From: Reticulitermes speratus
Lineage: Eukaryota > Arthropoda > Insecta > Blattodea > Rhinotermitidae
Direction: 5' to 3'
Assembly: GCA_021186555.1 (NCBI GenBank)
Contig: JAJKFL010000006.1
Coordinates: forward strand, 45,704,138-45,768,137
DNA length: 64,000 nucleotides
The notes under the pieces are model-generated. The model was given only the letters and a program-made list of their open reading frames with translations, was not told the origin of the DNA and ran no database searches. Shown here piece by piece: positions 11,040 to 22,643 of the stretch. How positions within the stretch are numbered: the first letter of the stretch is position 1; each line of letters opens with the position of its first letter. The translations under genes and the position numbers were made by a program.

Positions 11040-13227
11040 GTTAAGACATTCTAACGTTCTACCCACACAGTGTATTTATGTGTTTTGTGTGGATCTCAGA
11101 ACAAACAGCGATTATTTCACTGTACAGCATTAACTGACTGGTTTGTATAACTGAGACGGAGTGTGTTTACTGCGCGGTACGGACTGTATTTATGTGTGTT
11201 GTGTGGATCTCAGAACAAACAGCGATTATTTCACTGTACAACATTAACTGACTGGTTTGTATAACTGAGACGGAGTGTGTTTACTGCGCGGTACGGACTG
11301 TATTTATGTGTTTTGTGTGGATCTCAGAACAAACAGCGATTATTTCACTGTACAGCATTAACTGACTGGTTTGTATAACTGAGACGGAGTGTGTTTACTG
11401 CGCGGTACGGACTGTATTTATGTGTTTTGTGTGGATCTCAGAACAAACAGCGATTATTTCACTGTACAGCATTAACTGACTGGTTTGTGTAACTGAGACG
11501 GAGTGTGTTTACTGCGCGGTACGGACTGTATATATGTGTTTTGTGTGGATCTCAGAACAAACAGCGATTATTTCACTGTACAGCATTAACTGACTGGTTT
11601 GTGTAACTGAGACGGAGTGTGTTTACTGCGCGGTACGGACTGTATATATGTGTTTTGTGTGGATCTCAGAACAAACAGCGATTATTTCACTGTACAGCAT
11701 TAACTGACTGGTTTGTATAACTGAGACGGAGTGTGTTTACTGCGCGGTACGGACTGTATTTGTGTGTTTTGTGTGGATCTCAGAACAAACAGCGATTATT
11801 TCACTGTACAACATTAACTGACTGCTTTGTATAACTGAGACGGAGTGTGTTTACTGCGCGGTACGGACTGTATTTATGTGTTTTGTGTGGATCTCAGAAC
11901 AAACAGCGATTATTTCACTGTACAACATTAACTGACTGGTTTGTATAACTGAGACGGAGTGTGTTTACTGCGCGGTACGGACTGTATTTATGTGTTTTGT
12001 GTGGATCTCAGAACAAACAGCGATTATTTCACTGTACAACATTAACTGACTGGTTTGTATAAATGAGACGGAGTGTGTTTACTGCGCGGTACGGACTATT
12101 TATGTGTTTTGTGTGGATCTCAGAACAAACAGCGATTATTTCACTGTACAACATTAACTGACTGCTTTGTATAACTGAGACGGAGTGTGTTTACTGCGCG
12201 GTACGGACTGTATTTATGTGTTTTGTGTGGATCTCAGAACAAACAGCGATTATTTCACTGTACAACATTAAGTGACTGGTTTGTATAACTGAGACCGAGT
12301 GTGTTTACTGCGCGGTACGGACTGTATTTATGTGTTTTGTGTGGATCTCAGAACAAACAGCGATTATTTCACTGTACAACATTAAGTGACTGGTTTGTAT
12401 AACTGAGACGGAGTGTGTTTACTGCGCGGTACGGACTGTATTTATGTGTTTTGTGTGGATCTCAGAACAAACAGCGATTATTTCACTGTACAGCATTAAC
12501 TGACTGGTTTGTATAACTGAGACGGAGTGTGTTTACTGCGCGGTACGGACTGTATTTATGTGTTTTGTGTGGATCTCAGAACAAACAGCGATTATTTCAC
12601 TGTACAACATTAACTGACTGGTTTGTATAACAGACGGAGTGTGTTTACTGCGCGGTACGGACTGTATTTATGTGTTTTGTGTGGATCTCAGAACAAACAG
12701 CGATTATTTCACTGTACAACATTAACTGACTGGTTTGTATAACTGAGACGGAGTGTGTTTACTGCGCGGTACGGACTGTATTTATGTGTTTTGTGTGGAT
12801 CTCAGAACAAACAGCGATTATTTCACTGTACAACATTAACTGACTGGTTTGTATAACTGAGACGGAGTGTGTTTACTGCGCGGTACGGACTGTATTTATG
12901 TGTTTTGTGTGGATCTCAGAACAAACAGCGATTATTTCACTGTACAGCATTAACTGACTGGTTTGTATAACAGACGGAGTGTGTTTACTGCGCGGTACGG
13001 ACTGTATTTATGTTTTGTGTGGATCTCAGAACAAACAGCGATTATTTCACTGTACAACATTAACTGACTGGTTTGTATAACTGAGACGGAGTGTGTTTAC
13101 TGCGCGGTACGGACTGTATTTATGTTTTGTGTGGATCTCAGAACAAACAGCGATTATTTCACTGTACAGCATTAACTGACTGGTTTGTATAACAGACGGA
13201 GTGTGTTTACTGCGCGGTACGGACTGG
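11040..13227 (-). repeat. 114-bp satellite, array 2 (about 19 copies)
   Basis: Same monomer as array 1 but inverted, reading GGATCTCAGAACAAACAGCG on the plus strand. Bases 11040-11075 are the shared junction. The other edge continues into a tail with TTTATATGTAATTCAGGTTA that recurs beside arrays 3 and 5. Some units have lost 2-4 bases (for example the missing CTGA before GACGGAG near 12630, 12970 and 13195). Confidence 0.98.
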
Positions 13228-13780
13228 GTCTTTATATGTAATTCAGGTTAAGTTCAGTTTCCTAAGCGTTAAAAATGCGATATTAGATGAAGGACTAACA
13301 TACCAGTCGTTAGTTTTCTCATGGTTGACTCCTGGTCTGTTGTAACAACACTTTATCAATCGCAGAAGCAGTCAAATGAAAGAGTTATAATTGAGATCTC
13401 CAATTTGGTGACTGTGAAGCTAGGTTCCTACTCTAAATATGCTCACGGTCAGTTAAGGTGTTCTTTGATTCTTTTCGAATGCATCTGTGCACACAGCGAT
13501 CACGCTCACGTCCCGGGGCGTTCAAGTGAACGCGACTGTTCTTCGACGGGATAACTGATCTTAAATTAACGCGATTACCATCAGCTACTTTTTGTTAAGC
13601 TTTTGAACGTGTTTAAGGAAAACGAAGTGCGCTGTGGTGCTGTAAGAGCGATCAGTGTGAAAACTGCACTCAAATACCACACCGTGAGCGTTCCGTGAGC
13701 TGACCGTGAGCTTATCTATAGTGTAGATCAAGCTGTAGCATTACGGCCTTATAGAGTGTGATGCCATGTATTGTAGATAG
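13228..13780. other. Unassigned stretch after satellite array 2
   Basis: The first 40 bp are the shared satellite tail. Beyond it no gene is supported. CGTTCAAGTGAACG at about 13519 is a short palindrome. Confidence 0.4.
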
Positions 13781-13822
13781 GTAGCGACGTTTCGGAGAAT
13801 ATTCAGCCTCCATTATCAGGGG
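13781..13822 (-). ncRNA. Degenerate hammerhead-like motif
   Basis: On the minus strand: CUGAUAA (13813-13819), one extra base, stem II (GGAG with CUCC), then GAAAC (13789-13793) directly followed by GUC. The box reads CUGAUAA instead of CUGAUGA, so a core G is lost and self-cleavage is unlikely. Confidence 0.4.
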
Positions 13823-14039
13823 AAAAGTACTCTTTACTTTTTGAAAGGTGTTATTGTTCTCGTTTAATAACGAATTCCAGTTATTCCAGTCAATTTGTAA
13901 AGAAATAACATCGCAGGAGAGCGTTGATAGAACAATATTCTAATCTGCCGCTATCCATCCCGTCGTGTATGTAGAATTACACAAATAACACTACAAATTC
14001 CGTCTAACACAACACTTATGTATTGTTATTGTCTCAAAC

Positions 14040-14080
14040 ACTACATGTTTCGATCAAGCTGATCGTCATCACGTGTTTGT
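14040..14080 (-). ncRNA. Degenerate hammerhead-like motif with perfect stem II
   Basis: Minus strand: stem I strand CAAACAC, then GUGAUGA (core C replaced by G), an extra C, a perfect 5-bp stem II (GAUCA/UGAUC, loop GCU), GAAAC, AU, GUA, then GUGUUUG, which closes a 7-bp stem I. The layout matches a type I hammerhead. The C-to-G change should inactivate it. Confidence 0.45.
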
Positions 14081-14152
14081 TTATAGAAGAGCTTAAAACT
14101 GTAGGTAAAAATGCAAAATTTTGTAAGATCTCGCAAATGATGTAAAATGTAA

Positions 14153-14286
14153 TGTACATAATATGTAAATTACATCAGCTTATACTTCTTGGTGGTGTGT
14201 CATTTAACAGCACACCGTTTGTGCAAAATGACACACCACCAAGAAATACCAAGTTGATGTAATTTATATACGTATTATGTAGTTTA
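14153..14286. mobile_element. Fold-back element with about 55-bp arms
   Basis: Left arm about 14153-14205 and right arm about 14226-14286 are inverted copies. The core TTCTTGGTGGTGTGTCATTT is perfectly complementary to its partner, and the outer parts carry small indels. The loop holds a further GCAC...GTGC hairpin. It lies between two hammerhead-like motifs. Confidence 0.75.
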
Positions 14287-14321
14287 TATTTGACATAATT
14301 TGCATATACATCATACAGAAT

Positions 14322-14362
14322 TAAGCTACACGTTTCGGCGATGACTCGTCATCTTCAGGGAT
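14322..14362 (-). ncRNA. Hammerhead-like motif, core intact
   Basis: Minus strand: CUGAAGA (14352-14358), an extra U, stem II GACGA/UCGCC with loop GUCA (one A-C mismatch), GAAAC (14332-14336), a 2-nt loop, then GUA with cleavage expected between 14328 and 14327. All core residues are conserved. Stem I is weak beyond the first pair, and stem III has only two pairs. Confidence 0.45.
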
Positions 14363-14660
14363 ATTTAAATACAAAGCAATACGTAATACCAGTACATTAC
14401 TGACTTACGTACAATATTCGTGTTACGTCACAGTGTTTAGAGCACGTCAAGACAGACGATACCTGCCATTACTCACCTACCTTCAGTTGTACGTTTCCGT
14501 TCCTCCCCTACGTCAATCTAGGTACGTTCCACTTGTTTACCTTTATATTCCCCTTGTCATTCAGCTACCGGTGTCCGCGTAAGAAACATCTAAATCGAGT
14601 TTCGGCCGGGCTTTCTTCAAAATTGTGTTTGGGCAATGCTGTCTTCAGAATGGTGGTTTA

Positions 14661-14742
14661 TACAGGGTATACACAAAAGAATGGTGCGGTTTACTATGTA
14701 TTTAGTATGGAAACCGCACCATTATTTTGTGTATACTCTGTA
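14661..14742. mobile_element. 78-bp palindromic MITE with TA duplication, copy 1
   Basis: Element 14663-14740, flanked by TA (14661-14662 and 14741-14742). It begins CAGGGTATACACAAAAG and continues ATGGTGCGGTTT. The other end is the reverse complement with few mismatches. It shares length and arms with the copy at 30366-30443. TA flanks fit Tc1/mariner mobilisation. It encodes nothing. Confidence 0.85.
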
Positions 14743-14984
14743 TATGATGTGTTCTAAGCTTTCTACATTCTGTAAGTATTGAGCATTTGTTTGTTTAACA
14801 TTTATCTACATGTAAATAGCTGTATTGACTTGTTAGTCCCGTTTGGGCAGTTCATTTAATGCTGGTTGCTCCACCAGCTTCTACATACCCACGGCTAGTT
14901 GCAGCAGAGTTACAAAGTCATAAGATACATCAACGTGGACATTGTGGTTACCACAGTGCAATAACTGACGCACGCAACTTTGTA

Positions 14985-15170
14985 CGGACCGTCGTTAAGT
15001 ATTGCGGTGTCTCGCTGCCTCTCACTGCAGAGGCCTGGGTTCGATCCCAATTCAATCTGTGTAGGATTTTTTTTTGTGGTACAGGCTTTTGTCATAGTAC
15101 TCCTGTTTCCCCTGTCAGTGTCATTCCACCAGTGCTCCATACTCTTTGTTCTACAACTGATGCTACATAA
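14985..15170 (+). mobile_element. SINE family 1, diverged
   Basis: Plus-strand copy with B box GGTTCGATCCC at 15038-15048, preceded by GCCTCTCACTGCAGAGGC, which aligns to the tRNA-like arm of the family. The body matches at CCCCTGTCAGTGTCATTCC and ACCAGTGCTCCAT. About 90 bp of the usual middle section is shortened. Confidence 0.7.
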
Positions 15171-15336
15171 TATTTACAGCGTCGTTAAACAACGTACAAA
15201 ATGCTTGTGTGACCAATTCATGTCCAGCAACAGCCCGTGCACTGTGGGAGGTAATTGCACTTACATTGTTCTTGTATCATTGCTTAATCAAATAGATGTG
15301 TTGACCGTGTCAAAGATAGGCACTTGAGTAGTGTGT

Positions 15337-18300
15337 TGTTATGTGGGGTTAGGATACTGTGTGAGAGCTGTTAGGATACTGTTAGGACACGTGTGAGAGC
15401 TGTTAGGATCTGTTAGGACACTGTGAGCTGTTAGGATACTGTTAGGACACTGTGTGAGAGCTGTTAGGATACTGTTAGGACACTGTGTGAGAGCTGTTAG
15501 GATACTGTTAGGACATTGACTGTGTGAGAGCTGTTAGGATACTGTTAGGACACTGACTGTGTGAGAGCTGTTAGGATACTGTTAGGACACTGACTGTGTG
15601 AGAGCTGTTAGGATACTGTTAGGACATTGACGTGTGAGAGCAGTTAGGATACTGTTAGGACACTGATGTGAGAGCTGTTAGGATACTGTTAGGACATGAC
15701 TGTGAGAGCTGTTAGGATACTGTTAGACATGACTGGTGAGAGCTGTTAGGATACAGTTAGGACACTGACATGTGTGAGAGCTGTTAGGATACTGTTAGGA
15801 CACTGACTGTGTGAGAGCGTTAGGATACTGTTAGGACACTGACTGTGTGAGAGCTGTTAGATACTGTTAGGACACTGACTGTGTGAGAGCTGTTAGGATA
15901 CTGTTAGGACATGACTGTGTGAGAGCTGTTAGGATACTGTTAGGACATGACTGTGTGAGAGCTGTTAGGATACTGTTAGGACATGACTGTGTGAGAGCTG
16001 TTAGGATACTGTTAGGACATTGACTGTGTGAGAGCTGTTAGGATACTGTTAGGACACTGACTGTGTGAGAGCTGTTAGATACTGTTAGGACACTGACTGT
16101 GTGAGAGCTGTTAGGATACTGTTAGGACATGACTGTGTGAGAGCTGTTAGGATACTGTTAGGACATTGACTGTGTGAGAGCTGTTAGATACGTTAGGACA
16201 CTGACTGTGTGAGAGCTGTTAGGATACTGTTAGGACATGACTGTGTGAGAGCGTTAGGATACTGTTAGGACATTGACTGTGTGAGAGCTGTTAGGATACT
16301 GTTAGGACACTGACTGTGTGAGAGCTGTTAGGATACTGTTAGGACACTGACTGTGTGAGAGCTGTTAGGATACTGTTAGGACATTGACTGTGTGAGAGCT
16401 GTTAGGATACTGTTAGGACACTTGACTGTGTGAGAGCTGTTAGGATACTGTTAGGACACTGACTGTGTGAGAGCTGTTAGGATACTGTTAGGACATGACT
16501 GTGTGAGAGCTGTTAGGAACAGTTAGGACATGACTGTGTGAGAGCTGTTAGGATACTGTTAGGACACTGACGTTGAGAGCGTAGGATACTGTAGACATGA
16601 CGGTGAGAGCTGTAGGATACTGTTAGGACACTGACTGTGTGAGAGCTGTTAGGATACTGTTAGACATGACTGGTGAGAGCTGTTAGGATACTGTTAGGAC
16701 ACTGACTGTGGAGAGCTGTTAGGATACTGTTAAGTTGGATACTGTTAGGACATTGACTGTGTGAGAGCTGTTAGATACTGTTAGGACATGACTGTGTGAG
16801 AGCTGTTAGGATACTGTTAGGACATGACTGTGTGAGAGCTGTTAGGATACTGTTAGGACATGACTGTGTGAGAGCTGTTAGGATACTGTTAGGACACTGA
16901 CTGTGTGAGAGCTGTTAGGATACTGTTAGGACACTGACTGTGTGAGAGCTGTTAGGATACTGTTATGGACATGACTGTGTGAGAGCTGTTAGGATACTGT
17001 TAGGACATGACTGTGTGAGAGCTGTTAGGATACTGTTAGGACATTGACTGTGTGAGAGCTGTTAGGATACTGTTAGGACATGACTGTGTGAGAGCTGTAG
17101 GATACTGTTAGGACATGACTGTGTGAGAGCTGTTAGGATACTGTTAGGACACTGACTGTGTGAGAGCTTTAGGATACTGTTAGGACATGACTGTGTGAGA
17201 GCTGTTAGGATACTGTTAGGACATGACTGTGTGAGAGCTGTTAGGATACTGTTAGGACATGACTGTGTGAGAGCTGTTAGGATACTGTTAGGACACTGAC
17301 TGTGTGAGAGCTGTTAGGATACTGTTAGGACACTGACTGTGTGAGAGCTGTTAGGATACTGTTAGGACACTTGACTGTGTGAGAGCTGTTAGGATACTGT
17401 TAGGACATGACTGTGTGAGAGCTGTTAGGATACTGTTAGGACACTGACTGTGTGAGAGCTGTTAGGATACTGTTAGGACACTGACTGTGTGAGAGCTGTT
17501 AGGATACTGTTAGGACATTGACTGTGTGAGAGCTGTTAGGATACTGTTAGGACATGACTGTGTGAGAGCTGTTAGGATACTGTTAGGACACTGACTGTGT
17601 GAGAGCTGTTAGGTACTGTTAGGACACTGACTGTGAGAGCTGTTAGGATACTGTTAGAGACATTGACTGTTGTGAGAGCTGTTAGGAATACTGTTAGGAC
17701 ATTGACTGTGTGAGAGCTGTTAGGATACTGTTAGGACACTGACTGTGAGAGCTGTTAGGATACTGTTAGGACATGACTGTGTGAGAGCTGTTAGGAACTG
17801 TTAGGACATGACTGTGTGAGAGCTGTTTAGGATACTGTTAGGACACTGACTGTGTGAGAGCTGTTAGGATACTGTTAGGACACTGACTGTGTGAGAGCTG
17901 TTAGGATACTGTTAGGACATGACTGTGTGAGAGCTGTTAGGATACTGTTAGGACAGACTGTGTGAGAGCTGTTAGGATACTGTTAGGACACTGTGTGAGA
18001 GCTGTTAGGATACTGTTAGGAACACTGACTGTGTGAGAGCTGTTAGGAACTGATTAGGACATTGACTGTGTGAGAGCTGTTAGGATACTGTTAGGACACT
18101 GACTGTGTGAGAGCTGTTAGGATACTGTTAGGACACTGACTGTTGAGAGCTGTTAGGATCTGTTAGGACATTGACTGTGTGAGAGCTGTTAGGAGCATGT
18201 TAGGACATTGACTGTGTGAGAGCTGTTAGGCATTGTTAGGACATGACTGGTGAGAGCTGTTAGGGCATATGTTAGGACACTGACTGTGTGAGAGCTGTTA

Positions 18301-19226
18301 GGATACTGTTAGGACATTGACTGTGAGAGCTGATAGGCATGTTAGGACACTGACTGTGTGAGAGCTGTTAGGAACTGTTAGGACACTGACTGTGTGAGAG
18401 CTGTTAGGACACTGTTAGGACACTGACTGTGTGAGAGCTGTTAGGACACTGTTAGGACACTGACTGTGAGAGCTGTTAGAACTGTAGAACTGTGTGAGAG
18501 CTGTTAGGAATACGACTTGTGAGAGCTTTAGTATAGGACACTGACTGTGTGAGAGCTGTTAGGGCATATGTTAGGACACTGACTGTGTGAGAGCTGTTAG
18601 GGCATTGTTAGGACACTGACTGTGTGAGAGAGCTGTTAGGAATACTGTATAGGAACCTAGACTTGTGTGAGAGCTGTTAGGGCATTTAGGACTTGACTGG
18701 TGAGAGCTGTTAGGGCATTGTTAGGACATGACTGTGTGAGAGCTGTTAGGGCATTGTTAGGACACTAACTGTGAGAGCTGTTAGGATACTTAGGACACTG
18801 ACTGTGTGAGAGCTGTAGGGCATTGTTAGGACCTGACTGTGTGAGAGCTGTTAGGGCATGGTTAGGACACTGACTGTGAGAGCTGTTAGGGCATTGTTAG
18901 GACACGGACTGTGTGAGAGCTGTTAGGACATTGTTAGGACACTGACTGTGTGAGAGCTGTTAGGGCATTGTTAGGACACTGACTGTGTGGAAGCTGTTAG
19001 GACACTGACTGTGTGAGAGCTGTTAGGACTGACTGTGTGGGAGCTGTTAGGGCATTGTTAGGACACTGACTGTGTGAGAGCTGTTAGAGCATTGTTAGGA
19101 CACTGACTGTGTGAGAGCTGTTAGGATACTGTTAGGACACTGACTGTTGAGAGCTGTTAGGGCATTGTTAGGACACTGACTGTGTGAGAGCTGTTAGGGC
19201 ATTGTTAGGACTGTGTGAGAGCTGTT
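15337..19226. repeat. 37-bp minisatellite, about 105 copies, indel-rich
   Basis: Units contain CTGTTAGGATACTGTTAGG and ACACTGACTGTGTGAGAG. Single-base deletions are everywhere (TTAGAT, ACATGAC, GAGCGTT), unlike the clean neighbouring arrays. From about 18180 the subtype GGGCATTGTTAGG replaces GGATACTGTTAGG. TTAGG occurs twice per unit but never in a head-to-tail telomeric run. Confidence 0.97.
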
Positions 19227-19298
19227 CCAAGCAGAGAAAGTAGGTGCAGCTAAGTAGGTCCTTGTCATCGTGCTTCAGTGACAGCAACCGCGAGAGTC

Positions 19299-19842
19299 TT
19301 CTAGAACAGTGGTATTTAACATGGGGTACGCGTACCCCCGGGGGTACACGAAGACATGTTAGGGGTTACGTAAAATTAAAAAAATAAATATATTATTTCC
19401 AGATAAACACTGAATATTCAGGGCCAGATTTAGGGTTAGCCACAAGAGACCGGACGTAAGGACATGCGATTTGGGAGCGCCATTTCTCTCTCTCTCTCTC
19501 TCTCTCTCTCCTTTCTGCGATTCTTATCTGGGCGGCTAGTTTCATTTTATTCCACACAGTGCATATAATTTTGCTTGCTAAAATACATTTGTTCCTTTAT
19601 TAATTTTTATACGATAGACAATAATATATTTGTTATTTAATAGCTTGACTCTCCTTTTTCTCATTTAAAACTTATTATTTAATACATTATTTTGGATGTA
19701 ATTTATTTAACTTATTTTAGATGTAGATTATAGACTGTGTATAACTTGAATTGTGCACCAACAACTTTGGGGGTACAAAGTTATAGAGAACGTATATGTG
19801 GGGGTACGCGAACAAAAAAGTTTGAATACCGCTGGTCTAGAA
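19299..19842 (+). mobile_element. hAT-like non-autonomous element, copy 1
   Basis: The element spans 19307-19834. It begins CAGTGGTATTTAAC and ends GAATACCGCTG, so the ends are inverted repeats, with secondary GGGTACGCG sequences near both ends. Flanks TTCTAGAA (19299-19306) and GTCTAGAA (19835-19842) match at 7 of 8 positions, the duplication length of hAT elements. A TC microsatellite (about 19485-19511) is internal. No transposase is encoded. A second copy lies at 30784-31295. Confidence 0.88.
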
Positions 19843-20752
19843 CGTTTTTGTATTGGATGTACTTGTACGAGAGTGACCATATCTGTGACGTCAATACAAA
19901 GCAAAAGTGCTTTAAAGAAGCGTGCTGTTTCCGGGTTAACCGTTCAAAGAACAATGGTAAATATATGTACCACCTGTTGTGTGAGAGTACGCCCGAAGAC
20001 AACAGTCGCGTGGTAAGCCTTGAGACCCTCCACAAAGCACTAATTTGTTTTGTAATGCATTTCGTTTGCCCTGCCTGGGAATTTGAGACAGACAAGTCTC
20101 TTTTGAGACTTCCGCCGCGATGTTGATGAGATTTGCGCTCTTCTGGGGTATGACGCAGCGTTGAGTGGTAATCCTTTACCGACGCTTCGGGACAACGTAT
20201 CTGTACAATCTTCAAGACTCAGGAAGTCCAAGTGTTAGCTGAAGGAGCGCAGATCTCACCAATTCTCTTGTCAAATCACAGCGCCAGCAGATCTGCGGTC
20301 TCCGTACGACTTGCTGCTATTCCAACTCGCATTTTGGCCCGCAGTTTGCGTGTGGCTGACAAACTTCCGTGTGTTATTGTGTCACAGAATTGTGGACGGA
20401 CCAAGCGGAAGTTACGCTAAATCAAGAGAATGGAAATGCTCTCAATACGGGTCAAAGACAATCCCAACACAGGAAATATAAGAGGCTTAAACTGGCTACG
20501 GTCAAGCGTACGACCGTTCACGTGACGCCGTCGTTGTAGCAAGTGATAAGTAAAGACGTCATGTTCTGTACAAGGCATTGAAGGTATCTCCTTGTACAGT
20601 GTACAGTTGTTTGTGCATTTGACAAACACACCAGTCGTGGGAACGCAGTTTTAGATACTGGTCTGTCAATTTACTGTTTCTTTCTTGTTTGTGCATATAA
20701 ACCGCTGCCGTGTTCGTGCCGTGGAAGGGGCGAAGTTGACAGCCAGGAGACT
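19843..20752. other. Unassigned single-copy stretch
   Basis: Open frames of 129 (plus) and 144 (minus) codons overlap the end of the hAT element and share no recognisable domain. A 9-bp dyad TGTACAAGG/CCTTGTACA lies at 20567-20598. Confidence 0.4.
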
Positions 20753-21022
20753 GGTAAAGGTAAAGGTCATCCTAGAACAGGCCATGAAGGCCCAGAGGGG
20801 AGTAGAAGTATAGTTCTACTCTTTCTTTAACCTCGGCGCTAGATGGGGGCGGGTGGGCAACGCCACGCCTCGGCCGCTTTACCCCCCGGAATGACCCGGT
20901 ACCCATTTTACAGGAGGCTGGGTAGGCTCCAGGGTCAGTCTGGACGGGTGCTGAAAATCTCGCTCCCACCGGGATTCGATCCCCGGACCGTCCAGCCCGT
21001 AGCGAGTCGCTATACCGACTAC
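20753..21022 (-). mobile_element. SINE family 2, nearly complete
   Basis: Minus-strand copy. The 3' tail is the GGTAAAGGTAAAGG run at 20754-20767. The body includes GCCGCTTTACCCCCCGG, and the B box reads GGATTCGATCCCC on the plus strand near 20971-20983. The A-box end (CGCTATACCGACT) stops near 21021, about ten bases short of the copy at 28870. Confidence 0.85.
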
Positions 21023-21469
21023 GTATACTCGTGTAGTCGATTGCTGTTGACGGGAGCTCTTCAGTAAAGATATACACTGATGTAATCTTCTTCTCCTGTT
21101 AGTAACATAAGTAACTACAGGTGACAGAGAAGAAACTTAGCGTGAACCTACGTTAAGGACCTCAAACACGCAGCCCGCCAGTTAATTTTATACGGCCTTG
21201 ACACCCGGACGAGTGTGGAAGATTTTTAAAATTTATATTGAATTTTGTCATCTGAGTGAAGGCTAAAAAACGTTTGCTGTCCGTGGATGGTAAGGTACAT
21301 CGTACGTAGGCAAAGACATAGCAGTGTAATGAAGTGTAAAGTTCAGTAATTCTTAACTGTAAGATTGTGAATGTAAGCAAAATTCTTATTGAATCTTCAC
21401 TGGGCTGTGACGTCATTGGGTGGGTCTAATACACCCTACATACCTGCTTGGCTGCTGTCCTTGGACCAC
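21023..21469. other. Unassigned stretch
   Basis: I see no gene or repeat. Confidence 0.4.
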
Positions 21470-21515
21470 TTTACCCTGAAGATGAAAGCATTACGATCCT
21501 TCGAAATTCCTGGAA
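21470..21515 (+). ncRNA. Degenerate hammerhead-like motif
   Basis: CTGAAGA at 21476-21482, an extra T, stem II GAAAG/CCTTC with one mismatch, then GAAA at 21503-21506. The following TTCC departs from the expected C..GUH, so stem III and the cleavage site are lost. Confidence 0.35.
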
Positions 21516-22278
21516 ATAGTCACTTATTGACTCAGCGTCACACGCAGTCTCAAACCTACCCGTTTGGCCCACGTAGTATTCGAGCTTATGACTCTTGGCC
21601 GAATGATTTCTGATATGCTGTGCTGCACTCTTACGGTAAACCTGTGTAACCTGTCGTGTTTTTCACGTTGATTATAAAACCGTAGCCTGTGATGTGTTGT
21701 CGCCCAAGGGACAGGTCTTACACTTCTTTGAGAATGTAAGCCTGAGTCTTGTTGGTAAGCATAACATCGTGCAGGGTCTGTGGATGGTCTCCGAGGAGAA
21801 GTTCGGACACATTATGGGTCACCTGTAGTTTTTCTCTTCTATTATATGTTGCGGTGTTGTACCCTAGCATACACAACCCCTTGCCCTATTCACTTGGGAC
21901 GTATCTCCTCACGTTCTCTAAGACTTTGTATGTAAGGTCATCACCCATTTCCTTCCTTGTCCTACGAACTTCATGCAGTGTCCACCTGTGTCCACTAACT
22001 CACCGAGCTGACGTATTTATACTGAAGAACGCCGTAGTGCAGAAAATGTATTGTGTAATTTGCTTGTTTAATTGACGTATTTTCGCAAGGAGATACACAG
22101 AGCAGCGAGCTTTTATAATTAATGTTTGTAAGAATTTTTATACGTAAGTTACGATTACTTTATAGATATTTAGATTACTTAAATATGCTGTTTCAATTAC
22201 ATGGTTGGTACGACCTTGAACCAGACGGAAACATTGTGAGTAGTGAGGTGACAGCTAATTGGATGTTGCACCGTGTAG
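21516..22278. other. Unassigned stretch
   Basis: An open frame of 108 codons on the plus strand (21749-22075) has no recognisable family or gene context. I do not call a gene. Confidence 0.4.
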
Positions 22279-22420
22279 ACTGGTAAATGTTTACTGATGT
22301 TTCGACACATTATAGCATGTTCATCGTCAAGGTAAAGTAGTCTGAGCACTCCTGTGGACTGTTTGATCCTATAAGATGAACATATTACTATCTTCCGAAA
22401 CGTCGGTAACTGTTTACCAG
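22279..22420. ncRNA. Back-to-back pair of hammerhead-like motifs in an inverted repeat
   Basis: Outer arms CTGGTAAATGTTTACTGATG (22280-22299) and the complementary ACTGTTTACCAG end near 22420. The minus-strand motif has UUGACGA (22324-22330; core C to U), stem II ACAU/AUGU and GAAAC (22299-22303). The plus-strand motif retains GAAACGUC (22397-22404), but its CUGAWGA box is broken to CTATAAGATG. Both halves are probably inactive. Confidence 0.4.
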
Positions 22421-22559
22421 CCGACACGGCATAACATGTTAGAAAACTTAAATCGTCAGTAATACGGATTTCGGAGCCTGCAATTTTGTATTTTGAAATG
22501 ACTGGTACAGTACTGCATTGTGGCCATGTTCCTCACGTAACGATATTCAGCACTGTGTG

Positions 22560-22643
22560 GATTCTTAACCCTGTAAAGTCCAGTGGTTACTATATGTACC
22601 ACCATGTTTAACATTCAACAATTCTACGTTCTGCCCACACAGT
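22560..22643 (-). repeat. Junction sequence shared with 114-bp arrays
   Basis: Reverse complement of the array 1 junction (7463-7545): GGTTACTATATGTACCACC and CGTTCTGCCCACACAGTG. The sequence CACTGTGTGG at 22551-22560 is the inverted partner of the CCACACAGTG next to the array. Confidence 0.8.

Noticed and set aside
15337-19226. Insect telomere repeat TTAGG in the 37-bp array, and also in the 34-bp array at 38536
   Set aside because: TTAGG is embedded singly in a longer unit and never occurs head to tail.
19737-20215. Possible protein genes of 129 (plus) and 144 (minus) codons
   Set aside because: They overlap on opposite strands, begin inside a hAT-like element and show no recognisable domain.
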